Shown: positions 22,221 through 31,032 of the stretch, piece by piece | Layout: every line of letters begins with the position of its first letter | How positions within the stretch are numbered: the first letter of the stretch is position 1 | From: Sphaerochaeta sp. | GTDB taxonomy: Bacteria; Spirochaetota; Spirochaetia; Sphaerochaetales; Sphaerochaetaceae | Direction of reading: 5' to 3' | Assembly (NCBI GenBank): GCA_004294855.1 | Contig: SHOI01000003.1 | Location: 1,264 to 46,964 of the forward strand | DNA length: 45,701 nt | Made by a program: the position numbers and the translations under genes | The notes under the pieces: model-generated | What the model saw: only the letters and a program-made list of their open reading frames with translations | Database searches by the model: none | What the model was told of the DNA's origin: nothing

Positions 22221-23308
22221 TGCGCTTTTGTACGATTACGACGAACCAATTCAGAAATCTCAAGGAGGAACCCTTGGAAGTGGACGCTTCCAAGGTTCTC
22301 CTTATCGGTCCCAACGGCCAAGGCAAGACGAATCTGCTTGAAGCGCTGTACACGCTGTGTTACGGCTCTTCCTTTCGAACCGCCCAGATCAAGGAGCTGG
22401 CAACGTATGGCTTCAAGGATTTTCGAATCGAAGGAACGTATCGGGATGAACGGAATCTCCTTCATACCCTCACCCTCACGTTCAAGGACAATAAACGGGT
22501 CATCACCTTGGACGGTACGGTAATCCGTGACCGGAAAGAACTGATCTACAACATTCCGACGATCGTCTTCAGCCACGATGACATCTTTTTTGTCAAAGGG
22601 GAGCCGGAATATCGACGGAAGTTTTTTGATCAGACGATGAGCATGTACAATCCGCTCTTTTTCGACGATCACCGCCGGTATCGTCAGGTTCTGCGTCAAC
22701 GAAACCAGGCCATCAAGGATGAGCAGTACTCCTTGCTGCCGATCTACGATCAACAGCTTGCCCGCCACGGAATAGCCATTCAACGGGAACGGATTCGTTC
22801 CGTCTACGAGTTTCTACAAATCTTTCCGGAAATCTATCAGGAGGTCTCCCGGAGCGACACCCTTCTGGATATCGAGTATCGGCCATCCTGGGAGGAGTGC
22901 GCCACCGAGGAGGAAGTCGTTCACTGCCTCGAATCTCATCGTCGGAGGGATATCAAGCTTCAAACGACGACAAGCGGGATCCATCGTGACCAATTCATGA
23001 TCACCGAGGATGGCTACCCGTTCGCCAACAAAGGGTCGACGGGCCAGCTGCGCTTGGCTTCGCTGGCGCTCCGGGTCGCCCAGATGGCGTACTTCACGAA
23101 AAAAACGGACAAAGAGGCGGTCATCCTTGTCGATGATGTTCTTTTGGAGTTGGATATTCCAAAGCGCGAGCGGTTTCTGACCATTCTTTCCGGCTATAGT
23201 CAGGCGTTTTTCACGTTTCTACCTGGAGAACGGTATATCCACTCCTTTGAAACCTCCGATCGGAAAGTGTATCATGTCAATGAAGGAGCATTTACTCTTG
23301 GCCAGTGA
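22220..23308 (+). CDS. recF: DNA replication/repair protein RecF
   Basis: NFRNL-like N-terminus, GPNGQGKTNLLEALY Walker A, STGQLRLASLALR signature; overlaps dnaN stop (TGATG). Confidence 0.95.
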   Translation: MRFCTITTNQFRNLKEEPLEVDASKVLLIGPNGQGKTNLLEALYTLCYGSSFRTAQIKELATYGFKDFRIEGTYRDERNLLHTLTLTFKDNKRVITLDGTVIRDRKELIYNIPTIVFSHDDIFFVKGEPEYRRKFFDQTMSMYNPLFFDDHRRYRQVLRQRNQAIKDEQYSLLPIYDQQLARHGIAIQRERIRSVYEFLQIFPEIYQEVSRSDTLLDIEYRPSWEECATEEEVVHCLESHRRRDIKLQTTTSGIHRDQFMITEDGYPFANKGSTGQLRLASLALRVAQMAYFTKKTDKEAVILVDDVLLELDIPKRERFLTILSGYSQAFFTFLPGERYIHSFETSDRKVYHVNEGAFTLGQ

Positions 23309-23621
23309 TGAAAAACCCCGCCTCAGCAAAAGCGATGATCCCCTGCATGGTAAAGATGTTCTGGACATCGTCCTCAAAACGCTTGATGTCGATCTTGGAG
23401 AGCCGAGATACGGTCTTGCTGCAAGTTGGGCGGAGATCGTAGGGCCTGAGCTGTATCTCCATGTGAAAGTGGTGGATATTCAGCATGAATCGCTGGTTCT
23501 TCGAGCGGATCATCCCTCGTGGGCCAACCTCGTGCTGCTGCAAAAAAAACGGATTATCAAGGCGATTCAAAACCGTTACCCGAGCCTCGGGATCACAACC
23601 CTTCATGTGCTTGGCGCTTGA
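23274..23621 (+). CDS. DUF721 (DciA-like) protein
   Basis: WAEIVGPELYLHVKVVDIQHESLVLRADHPSWANLVLLQKKRIIKAIQ; recF-adjacent location typical of DUF721. Confidence 0.85.
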   Translation: MSMKEHLLLASDEKPRLSKSDDPLHGKDVLDIVLKTLDVDLGEPRYGLAASWAEIVGPELYLHVKVVDIQHESLVLRADHPSWANLVLLQKKRIIKAIQNRYPSLGITTLHVLGA

Positions 23622-23646
23622 CGGAAAACAGCGCTCTCTATATACT
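23618..23646 (+). promoter_or_regulatory. rpmH promoter TTGACG-N17-TATACT
   Basis: Near-consensus -35 and -10 with 17 bp spacing directly after the DUF721 stop. Confidence 0.75.
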
Positions 23647-23650
23647 GCAC

Positions 23651-23672
23651 CACTCGGGGGGAGTGTCCCCCG
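23651..23672 (+). promoter_or_regulatory. 5' leader hairpin of rpmH mRNA
   Basis: CGGGGG-gagtgt-CCCCCG perfect stem, with alternative overlapping CACTC-ggggg-GAGTG stem. Confidence 0.5.
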
Positions 23673-23719
23673 CTTGATATGAATAATCCGCGTTAAGCGA
23701 TGTAAATTGGAGAATTCCC

Positions 23720-23887
23720 ATGAGTTACAAAGGTAAGAGAACCTACCAACCCAGCCGGGTTAAAAGAAACAGAAAGTTCGGGTTCCGCGCTCGTATGGCC
23801 ACGAAGGGAGGAAGGCTCATCCTCGCTCGCCGCCGGGCAAAGGGTCGCTACAAGCTTTCTGTTGCAGATGAGAAAAAGCCTTTCTAA
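23720..23887 (+). CDS. rpmH: 50S ribosomal protein bL34
   Basis: [55 protein letters not shown], 55 aa; below the ORF-track length cutoff. Confidence 0.97.
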   Translation: MSYKGKRTYQPSRVKRNRKFGFRARMATKGGRLILARRRAKGRYKLSVADEKKPF

Positions 23888-24218
23888 GAGTGAAATTGTA
23901 AAACGTAGATCGGAAATAGATCGAATCTTTAAAACCGGGAAGAAAATTTCAAGCCGGGGCATGAACTTGATTGTGACGACCAATGACCTTCCGTTCAGCC
24001 GGATCGTGGTCATTCCCGTCCGAGGGTATGGTTCGTCGGTAAAGCGCAACAGGATCCGTCGACAGATCAAAGAGATCTGGCGCACTGAAAAAGATCGATT
24101 CCTTCCGGGCTACGATTTTGCATTTGTCGTATACCCAGGAAGAAATGTAGACCATGCTCTTCAAAGGCGACATGTACTCACTCTGTGCAAGCAAGCCGGG
24201 GTGATGAATCCTCCCTGA
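23868..24218 (+). CDS. rnpA: Ribonuclease P protein component
   Basis: [29 protein letters not shown]-type motif; overlaps rpmH 3' end by 20 nt if ATG 23868 is used. Confidence 0.93.
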   Translation: MRKSLSKSEIVKRRSEIDRIFKTGKKISSRGMNLIVTTNDLPFSRIVVIPVRGYGSSVKRNRIRRQIKEIWRTEKDRFLPGYDFAFVVYPGRNVDHALQRRHVLTLCKQAGVMNPP

Positions 24219-24274
24219 TTTCTTTGAGTCTACCTATTCCTGAACAGCACCTTCTTCCGATAGCAGGAGTAGTC

Positions 24275-26056
24275 ATGGACCGAAACACCATATTAGCAGT
24301 CATTCTCAGCGTGCTCGTCATCACCGTGGGGATGACGATCCAAGCGACATTTTTTGCCCCGAGTGCGCAAGAAGAGGTTGCCGAAGAGGCTGCCAACGTC
24401 GAAGAGATCTATCTTCAACCGGAGGCCTACAGCAAACTTCCGAGCAATTTGGCGTGGGGAACCGATCTGCCGGGTTCGTTGATCGCTCTTGAAAGTCCCG
24501 CCAGCTCCTCCCCGTTTGTCTACGAAACGGATATCTTTTTGATCACCTTTGATCCCAAAGGCGCTTCAATTTCATCCTTCAAGCTGAAGAAGCACCTGGA
24601 CAAGGGCGAGCCGGTGGAGCTGCTCTTCGGCGGTTCGAATGCCAACAACGCCTTCCTCATGTATGCCGGATCCGACCGCACTCAACCGATTGACGCTCCG
24701 TTCAACTATCGGATCGCCGGTAACCGGGTGATCTTCACCCAGACGTTCGCGATCAAGGGCGAGGATGTTCCATTCACGTTGACAAAGACGTTCACCTTCG
24801 GAGAGAGCGAGTATCTTTTCCAAATCGATGTGAACCTCGTCAACAGCGAAAACAAGGCGATTCCCCTTTCCTTCGACAATACGGCGTATACGATCGGCTT
24901 TGAGCCGCAGATCGGGCCTTCCTTCACCAGCATCGACAACCGCTACTCCTACCGCCGTTTCTACATCAGAGAGGACGGAGCGAAGAAAAAAGCCACGATC
25001 ACGGTGAAGAACGGAATCTACACCACGGAAAAACCCCTTTCCTGGGTCGCCTTGACCGGCAAGTATTTCTCGATGATCGCGATTCCCGATGCGACCAACT
25101 ATACGGTCACGCTGAGCGAAGACACGAAAACCGATATTCCCCTCGAGTCGAACGTGTTCTTCAGCCGACCGGCGATTCGGAGCGCCGACCAGACGGATAC
25201 CTATCGCTTCTACATCGGACCCCAGCTGAAAGCGGACATGGTTCCCTACAACGATCGGGCGAGCAACAGCTTCGGGCTTTCCAACCTGTTCCTGGAGGAT
25301 ACCCTTGATTCCTCTTCGTGGTTGGGGTGGCTTGAAACGATACTGAAGACGATTCTCAACCTTCTCTACAAGGTGATTCCCAACTATGGGGTGGGAATCA
25401 TCATCCTGACCTTCCTCTTGAAGCTGATTCTCCACCCGATCACCAAGAAGGGGATGGAGTCCACCGCCAAGATGAGCGCCCTCGGGCCTCAGATGGAGGA
25501 GATCAAGGCGCGCTATCCGGATAACCCCACCAAGCAGAACGAGGAGATGGCGGAGCTCTACAAGCGGGAGAAAATCAACCCGATGGGCGGTTGTCTGCCG
25601 ATGCTCCTCCAATTCCCGATTCTCATCGCATTCTACGGATTGCTCAACAAACACTTTGAGCTTCGGGGAGCGATGTTCATCCCCGGCTGGATTCCCGACC
25701 TCTCCGTTCCCGAGACGGTGGCGACCTTGCCGTTCAATTTGCCGTTCCTCGGGAATGAAATCCACCTGCTGCCGATTCTCTATACCGTGAGCATGATCTA
25801 CTCGATGAAAATCACCCAAAGCTCTTCCGGCGGAGCGGCCAGTCAACAGGGAATGATGAAGATGATGACCTACGGCATGCCGATCATGTTCTTCTTCGTT
25901 CTCTACAATGCTCCCTCCGGCTTGATTCTCTACTGGTCGGTGATGAACGTGATCTCGGTCGTTCAGCAGCTTTACACCAACAAGAAGAAACAAAAAGAAG
26001 GAGAGCAGGAGAAGGTCATCCAATTCCAGCCCAAAGCAAAGGGAAAGAAACGATAA
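24275..26056 (+). CDS. yidC: Membrane protein insertase YidC
   Basis: MDRNTILAVILSVLVI N-terminus, C-terminal GMESTAKMSALGPQMEEIKARYPDNPTKQNEEMAELYKREKINPMGGCLPMLLQFPILIAFY. Confidence 0.97.
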   Translation: MDRNTILAVILSVLVITVGMTIQATFFAPSAQEEVAEEAANVEEIYLQPEAYSKLPSNLAWGTDLPGSLIALESPASSSPFVYETDIFLITFDPKGASISSFKLKKHLDKGEPVELLFGGSNANNAFLMYAGSDRTQPIDAPFNYRIAGNRVIFTQTFAIKGEDVPFTLTKTFTFGESEYLFQIDVNLVNSENKAIPLSFDNTAYTIGFEPQIGPSFTSIDNRYSYRRFYIREDGAKKKATITVKNGIYTTEKPLSWVALTGKYFSMIAIPDATNYTVTLSEDTKTDIPLESNVFFSRPAIRSADQTDTYRFYIGPQLKADMVPYNDRASNSFGLSNLFLEDTLDSSSWLGWLETILKTILNLLYKVIPNYGVGIIILTFLLKLILHPITKKGMESTAKMSALGPQMEEIKARYPDNPTKQNEEMAELYKREKINPMGGCLPMLLQFPILIAFYGLLNKHFELRGAMFIPGWIPDLSVPETVATLPFNLPFLGNEIHLLPILYTVSMIYSMKITQSSSGGAASQQGMMKMMTYGMPIMFFFVLYNAPSGLILYWSVMNVISVVQQLYTNKKKQKEGEQEKVIQFQPKAKGKKR

Positions 26057-26083
26057 AAGATCAACACCGAAGAGGTACCATAT

Positions 26084-26755
26084 ATGATACGAGAATTCGA
26101 AGGACGAACGGAACAGGAAGCGATTGCGAAAGCGATCGAGGAACTGAACATCGAGCGGGAAGATTTTGATGTCGAAATCATCGAGCCTGCTCGCAAAGGG
26201 CTGTTCAAGAAGAACAGCGTGAAGATCAGAATTCACTTTGATGACGGAATGGATGGGGAAGAGTCCTACTATGACGAGGGCGAGGATCTGGACGAGCCGT
26301 TTGACAGCGATCTCGAGGATAAGGTTCTCACGTTCGTGGCGACGGTACTCGAAAAGATGGGCTATGCCGGCAACGTCTCGATCGCCTTCAGGAAGGAGCG
26401 GAAGATCGGCTTGAGGATCGACAGCGAGAACTCCAACATCATCATCGGCCGAAAGGGCAAGAACCTTGATGCGCTCCAACTGCTGACGAACGTCTTCGTC
26501 GGACAGCAGAACTCGAACGTTCGAGTGATTGTCGACAGTGAAAACTATCGGATCCGCCACGAGGAGCAGCTGATCCGCCTTGCGTACCGCACCGCCGAAC
26601 AGGTCGCCCGAAGCGGCCAAAGCCGCCTTCTTGAGCCGATGAATCCCTATGAACGGCGTCTGGTTCACACCGCCCTGAACGATTTCGGCGGCGTGGAGAC
26701 CAAGAGCGAGGGGGACGGCCTCTACAAACAGGTGCGAATCATCGCCACGAACTGA
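26084..26755 (+). CDS. jag: Jag/KhpB-like KH-R3H RNA-binding protein
   Basis: EFEGRTEQEAIAKAIEELNIEREDFDVEII Jag-N, IIIGRKGKNLDALQLL KH, C-terminal R3H-like ERRLVHTALND. Confidence 0.92.
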   Translation: MIREFEGRTEQEAIAKAIEELNIEREDFDVEIIEPARKGLFKKNSVKIRIHFDDGMDGEESYYDEGEDLDEPFDSDLEDKVLTFVATVLEKMGYAGNVSIAFRKERKIGLRIDSENSNIIIGRKGKNLDALQLLTNVFVGQQNSNVRVIVDSENYRIRHEEQLIRLAYRTAEQVARSGQSRLLEPMNPYERRLVHTALNDFGGVETKSEGDGLYKQVRIIATN

Positions 26756-26763
26756 CTTGACGC

Positions 26764-26792
26764 TTGACAAGCGTACCGGGTGAATCTACCAT
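26764..26792 (+). promoter_or_regulatory. Candidate nrdDG promoter TTGACA-N17-TACCAT
   Basis: Consensus -35, 4/6 -10, 17-bp spacer, upstream of the riboswitch. Confidence 0.5.
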
Positions 26793-26797
26793 GAGTG

Positions 26798-26815
26798 GTG
26801 TATCGCATGATACAC
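26798..26815. repeat. Perfect inverted repeat GTGTATC-GCAT-GATACAC
   Basis: 7-bp perfect arms read directly; possible operator. Confidence 0.55.
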
Positions 26816-26816
26816 T

Positions 26817-26832
26817 ACACTATATGTTGAGT
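26817..26832. promoter_or_regulatory. NrdR-box-like operator
   Basis: ACACTATATGTTGAGT matches acaCwAtATaTwGtgt at 14/16 positions, upstream of nrdD. Confidence 0.55.
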
Positions 26833-26968
26833 GTATAGGAAAAGGGAAGTTGGGTGAAACGCCCACGCGGTCCCGCCGCTGTGATGGGGAGCGATTGGAG
26901 ATGACCACTGGAGCGATCCGGGAAGGTTCCAAGAGCTGCGATCCTAAGCCAGAAGACCTTGCCTATAT
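26833..26968 (+). ncRNA. Cobalamin (B12) riboswitch
   Basis: GGGAAGTTGGGTGAAACGCCCACGCGGTCCCGCCGCTGTGATGGGGAGC...CCACTGG...GGGAAGG...TAAGCCAGAAGACCTTGCC; closing P1 stem TATAGG/CCTATA. Confidence 0.95.
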
Positions 26969-27049
26969 GGTCACGCCGCCACGGAGCATGGCAGGAGCGT
27001 GAGAGCCGACAGGCTCTTGTCTTCTTGTCGCTTCGGGCAAGGAGCAATC

Positions 27050-29119
27050 ATGGTTACCATTATCAAGCGTGATGGACGGGAGGTTTTCTGCGAGGCACGG
27101 AAGATCACCGACGCAATCTCGAAAGCGGCGCACGCCGCCGGCGAGCCGATCGATTCGGTCGCTCTTACCAATCGGGTGCTGGAGCGAATCTTACATCGAA
27201 CCGCCGTTGAAGTCGAGGAAATTCAAGACCTCGTCGAAGAGGCGCTCATCGAAGCGAACTACCCCAAGACAGCAAAAGCGTACATCCTCTACCGGAAGGA
27301 GCGGCAGCGGATTCGGGAAGGGAACGCCCTGATCAAGGCGACCCGGAACCTCTTCGATTCTTACCTTGAAGACAAAACCTGGCAGATCAAAGAAAACGCC
27401 AACGCCCGCAAGAGCGTCAACGGGATGAACAACTATATCCGCGAGCGGCTGACGGAAAGCTATTGGCTGAACGACATCTACCCAAAGACCATCAGGGAAG
27501 CTCATCTGGAAGGAACTCTCCACCTGCATGATCTGGGGTTCTTCGGACCCTACTGCTGCGGATGGGACCTTCGCCTGCTTCTGGAGAAGGGCTTCGGAGG
27601 GGTGGAGGGGAAGGTCTCCTCGAAACCGGCGAAGCACCTCCGTTCCTTTTTAGGCCAGATCGTCAACGCGACGTTCACCCTTCAAGGGGAGTGCGCCGGA
27701 GCTCAGGCGTGGTCCTCCTTCGATACCTACTGCGCTCCCTTCGTCCGCTCCGACAGCCTGGAGTACAAGGAGGTGAAGCAGGCGATCCAGGAGTTCGTCT
27801 TCAACCTCAATGTTCCGACCCGGGTGGGCTTCCAATGTCCCTTTTCCAACCTCACCTTCGACATCACCCCGCCGAAAACCCTCAGCGAGCAGCCGGTGAT
27901 CATCGGAGGGGCGCTCCAAGACACCTGCTACGGCGAGTATCAGGAGGAGATGGATCTGATCAACAAGGCGTTTTGCGAAGTGATGGAGGAGGGGGACGCC
28001 TCTTCCCGAGTCTTCACCTTTCCGATTCCCACCTACAACGTAACCAAGGAGTTTCCGTGGGAAAGCGAGGTCGTCGACGCGATCTTTTCGATGACCGCCA
28101 AATACGGGATTCCCTACTTCTCCAACTACGTAAGCAGCGACCTCAGCCCCGAGGACGCTCTGTCGATGTGCTGCCGGCTTCGCCTCGATACAAGCGAATT
28201 GCGCAAGCGCGGAGGCGGGCTCTTCGGTTCGAACCCCTTAACCGGCTCGATCGGGGTGGTGACAATCAACCTCAGTCGGCTCGCCTGGGAAAGCGCCGAT
28301 GAAAATGAGTTCAGGGAAAAGCTGTTGTCTGCCGCCCTGCTGGCCAAAGAGAGCCTTGAAATCAAGCGCAAGATCATCGAAGGAGAGACGGATCGGGGGA
28401 TGTATCCCTTCAGCAAAGTGTACCTTTCGAGCGTGAAGGAGAGCCAGGGGACCTACTGGGCGAACCACTTCTCCACGATCGGGGTGCTCGGAATGGAGGA
28501 GGCGTGCATCAACCTTCTGGGAAGCAGCCTGCTCGAGGATGCAGGGCAGGCGTTCGGACTGAGAACCCTTGCCTATCTTCGGGAAGTCATTCAAAGCTTC
28601 CAGGAGACGAGCGGCGGAGTCCTGTACAATCTGGAAGCCACCCCCGCCGAAGGGGCGAGCTACCGTCTGGCGAACCTCGACAGAAAAGCGTATCCCGAGA
28701 TCGTCACAGCGGGGGAGAAGGAACATTATTACACCAACTCCAGCCAACTGCCCGTCTCTTCCACCAAAGACATCTTTGAAGTGCTGGAGAAACAGGATGA
28801 GCTGCAGTGTCAGTACACCGGAGGAACGGTCCTCCACCTCTACCTCGACCAGCGGATCAAGGAGGCCGCCTTGGCGAAGCTTCTGGTCAAACGGGTGTTC
28901 TCCCGCTACAAGCTGCCCTATCTTTCCCTCACGCCGACCTTCTCCACCTGCACCGATCACGGGTATCTCGTCGGCGAACGGAAGACGTGCCCCCACTGCG
29001 GGAAGGCGACCGAGGTGTGGACCCGGGTGGTCGGGTATCTCAGGCCGGTTGAGGACTTCCATCCGGGAAAACAGGAGGAGCACTCCCAGCGCTCCTTCTT
29101 CAAGGCGGAGGCGGTATGA
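27050..29119 (+). CDS. nrdD: Anaerobic (class III) ribonucleoside-triphosphate reductase
   Basis: N-terminal ATP-cone, NYIRERLTESYWLNDIYP, C-terminal zinc motif CPHCG and glycyl-radical RVVGYLRPVEDFHPGK. Confidence 0.95.
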   Translation: MVTIIKRDGREVFCEARKITDAISKAAHAAGEPIDSVALTNRVLERILHRTAVEVEEIQDLVEEALIEANYPKTAKAYILYRKERQRIREGNALIKATRNLFDSYLEDKTWQIKENANARKSVNGMNNYIRERLTESYWLNDIYPKTIREAHLEGTLHLHDLGFFGPYCCGWDLRLLLEKGFGGVEGKVSSKPAKHLRSFLGQIVNATFTLQGECAGAQAWSSFDTYCAPFVRSDSLEYKEVKQAIQEFVFNLNVPTRVGFQCPFSNLTFDITPPKTLSEQPVIIGGALQDTCYGEYQEEMDLINKAFCEVMEEGDASSRVFTFPIPTYNVTKEFPWESEVVDAIFSMTAKYGIPYFSNYVSSDLSPEDALSMCCRLRLDTSELRKRGGGLFGSNPLTGSIGVVTINLSRLAWESADENEFREKLLSAALLAKESLEIKRKIIEGETDRGMYPFSKVYLSSVKESQGTYWANHFSTIGVLGMEEACINLLGSSLLEDAGQAFGLRTLAYLREVIQSFQETSGGVLYNLEATPAEGASYRLANLDRKAYPEIVTAGEKEHYYTNSSQLPVSSTKDIFEVLEKQDELQCQYTGGTVLHLYLDQRIKEAALAKLLVKRVFSRYKLPYLSLTPTFSTCTDHGYLVGERKTCPHCGKATEVWTRVVGYLRPVEDFHPGKQEEHSQRSFFKAEAV

Positions 29120-29799
29120 TCCGGGGGATCGAGGGCGTCTCCTTCCTCGATTACCCCGGCTTGCTCAGTTGCGTCCTCTTTCTCGGAGGATGCAACTATG
29201 ATTGCTTCTACTGCCACAATCGCTCTCTTCTGCAACCGGGAGAGGAAGTTCTCTCACTCGGGGAGGTCGAATCCTTTCTCGCCGAGCGAAAAGGCCTGCT
29301 CGATGCCTTGGTGGTCAGCGGAGGAGAGCCGACGCTGCACAAGGAAATCACATCATTGTTTTCGATCGGAAAAGGGTTGGGGTATCTGACGAAGCTGGAT
29401 ACCAACGGCTCAAGGCCCGAGATCCTCAAAACCCTCTTGGAAGCCGATCTCCTTGATTACGTGGCTCTGGACATCAAGGCGCCGCCGGAGCGGTATCGGG
29501 AGATCTCAGGCGGCTCCTTCCTGCCGGTGTTTGAATCGCTGAACCTGCTGAAGCGACACAGGGAACATAAGAAGACATTCTCCTTCGAGATCCGGACCAC
29601 GATGGCCTCGACGTTGGGGAGGGAGGATATTGAACAATTGGCCTCCATTGTGGGAGAGGTCCCCCGATGGGTTCTCAACGAGTACCGGGTCCCGAGAACC
29701 TTCAAAGAGGAGGATCGGGACCGGGTGCATCAAAAGTATCTTTGTAAAGATGAATTACAAGGACTCTTGCCCCTTCATCCCGCTTTGTGCCTAGGGTAG
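29116..29799 (+). CDS. nrdG: Anaerobic ribonucleotide reductase activating protein (radical SAM)
   Basis: LGGCNYDCFYCHN CxxxCxxC radical SAM motif; ATGA overlap with nrdD stop. Confidence 0.92.
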   Translation: MIRGIEGVSFLDYPGLLSCVLFLGGCNYDCFYCHNRSLLQPGEEVLSLGEVESFLAERKGLLDALVVSGGEPTLHKEITSLFSIGKGLGYLTKLDTNGSRPEILKTLLEADLLDYVALDIKAPPERYREISGGSFLPVFESLNLLKRHREHKKTFSFEIRTTMASTLGREDIEQLASIVGEVPRWVLNEYRVPRTFKEEDRDRVHQKYLCKDELQGLLPLHPALCLG

Positions 29800-30912
29800 C
29801 GACAAGATTCGTTCCCGCTCCCAGGGTAGATCAGGTTTTCCGAAGTGTCCGTAGTTGGTCGTCCGCCTGTAGATCGGAGCCCGTAAATTGAGCGCTTCGA
29901 TCATCCCCTTGGGGGTGAGGTCGAAGTTCCTTCGGATAATCCGAATCAACTCATCTTCGCTCATCACTCCCGTGCAGAACGTCTCGACGGCGATCGAGAT
30001 CGGTTCGGCGATCCCGATCGCATAGGAGAGCTGAACCTCGCACACCGTACAGAGGCCGCTGCGAACCAGATTGGTCGCGATCCACCGGGCCAGGTACGCT
30101 CCGCTTCGATCCACTTTGGAGGGATCCTTGCCGCTGAACGCGCCGCCGCCGTGATGCCCGATTCCGCCGTAGGTGTCGACGACAATCTTGCGTCCGGTGA
30201 GACCGGTATCGCCGGCCGGCCCTCCGATGACGAAGCGGCCGGTGGGGTTGATGTACAATGCGGTGTTCCTGTCGAAGAAGCCGCTGGGTTCCAGAGTGGG
30301 GATGATGACCTCCTTTTTGAGGAAGTCCACGAGATCCTTATGGGCGATCTCTTCGCCGTGCTGGTGGCTGAGCACCACCGCGTCGATATGGTGGGGTCTG
30401 CCGTGTCGGTAGGCGAGGGAGATCTGGCCTTTCGCGTCGGGGCGAAGGAAGTCCGTCTTCCGGCGGACAGAAGCTGCCCGTTTCAACAGTTCGTGCACCC
30501 AGTAGACCGAAGCGGGCATCAGGACGGGGGTTTCTTTGGTCGCATAGCCGAACACCATCCCCTGGTCGCCGGCCCCGTCGTGATCCACCCCCAGGGCGAT
30601 GTCCGCCGATTGCCGGCCGATCAGATTGGTGACGGAAAGGCTTTCTGCGTCAAAGCCGATTCCTTCGATCGTGTAGCCGATCCGCCGTACCGTATCGCGG
30701 ACGATTGCATCAACATCAATGTCCGCATTCGTGGTGATCTCCCCCCCGACGATCACCGTATTCGTGGTGGCGAAAACCTCGCAGGCGACCCGGCTGTTCG
30801 GATCGCCTTCCAGACATGCATCCAGGATCGCATCGGCGATCAGGTCGCAGACCTTGTCGGGGTGTCCTTCACCGACCGACTCCGAAGTAAGAACACGGTT
30901 TCTTAAAAACAT
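29791..30912 (-). CDS. metK: S-adenosylmethionine synthetase
   Basis: TSESVGEGHPDKVCDLIADAILD, GAGDQGMVFGYA, GGGAFSGKDPSKVDRSGAY. Confidence 0.97.
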   Translation of the reverse strand: MFLRNRVLTSESVGEGHPDKVCDLIADAILDACLEGDPNSRVACEVFATTNTVIVGGEITTNADIDVDAIVRDTVRRIGYTIEGIGFDAESLSVTNLIGRQSADIALGVDHDGAGDQGMVFGYATKETPVLMPASVYWVHELLKRAASVRRKTDFLRPDAKGQISLAYRHGRPHHIDAVVLSHQHGEEIAHKDLVDFLKKEVIIPTLEPSGFFDRNTALYINPTGRFVIGGPAGDTGLTGRKIVVDTYGGIGHHGGGAFSGKDPSKVDRSGAYLARWIATNLVRSGLCTVCEVQLSYAIGIAEPISIAVETFCTGVMSEDELIRIIRRNFDLTPKGMIEALNLRAPIYRRTTNYGHFGKPDLPWERERILSLP

Positions 30913-31025
30913 AAAACCCTTCCTGCATGCGGAAGGGGGAACTCAAAGCAAAATCTGCTGCGCTCCCCTTTTAGCATCGTTGTTTATTGACGCCAGCAAG
31001 CCGGGAGGCCATCAAATCGACGTCA
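30913..31025 (-). promoter_or_regulatory. Candidate metK leader RNA with SD-sequestor and competing anti-sequestor hairpins
   Basis: Minus strand: CCCTTCC-gcatgca-GGAAGGG (30917-30937) encloses the SD; AAGGGG (30965-30970) can instead pair CCCCTT (30933-30938). Confidence 0.5.
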
Positions 31026-31032
31026 TGGACAG

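Noticed and set aside
24572-26770. 732-aa minus-strand ORF
   Set aside because: Fully antisense to yidC and jag, low-complexity charged/Leu-Arg-His composition typical of shadow ORFs; no recognisable domain.
27562-29201. Plus-strand ORFs of 246, 210 and 91 aa
   Set aside because: Alternative-frame shadows of nrdD, which has strong domain motifs throughout.
30973-31012. 13-codon uORF (MASRLAGVNKQRC) in the metK leader
   Set aside because: No SD upstream and composition not suggestive of a Met-attenuation leader peptide; not claimed as coding.
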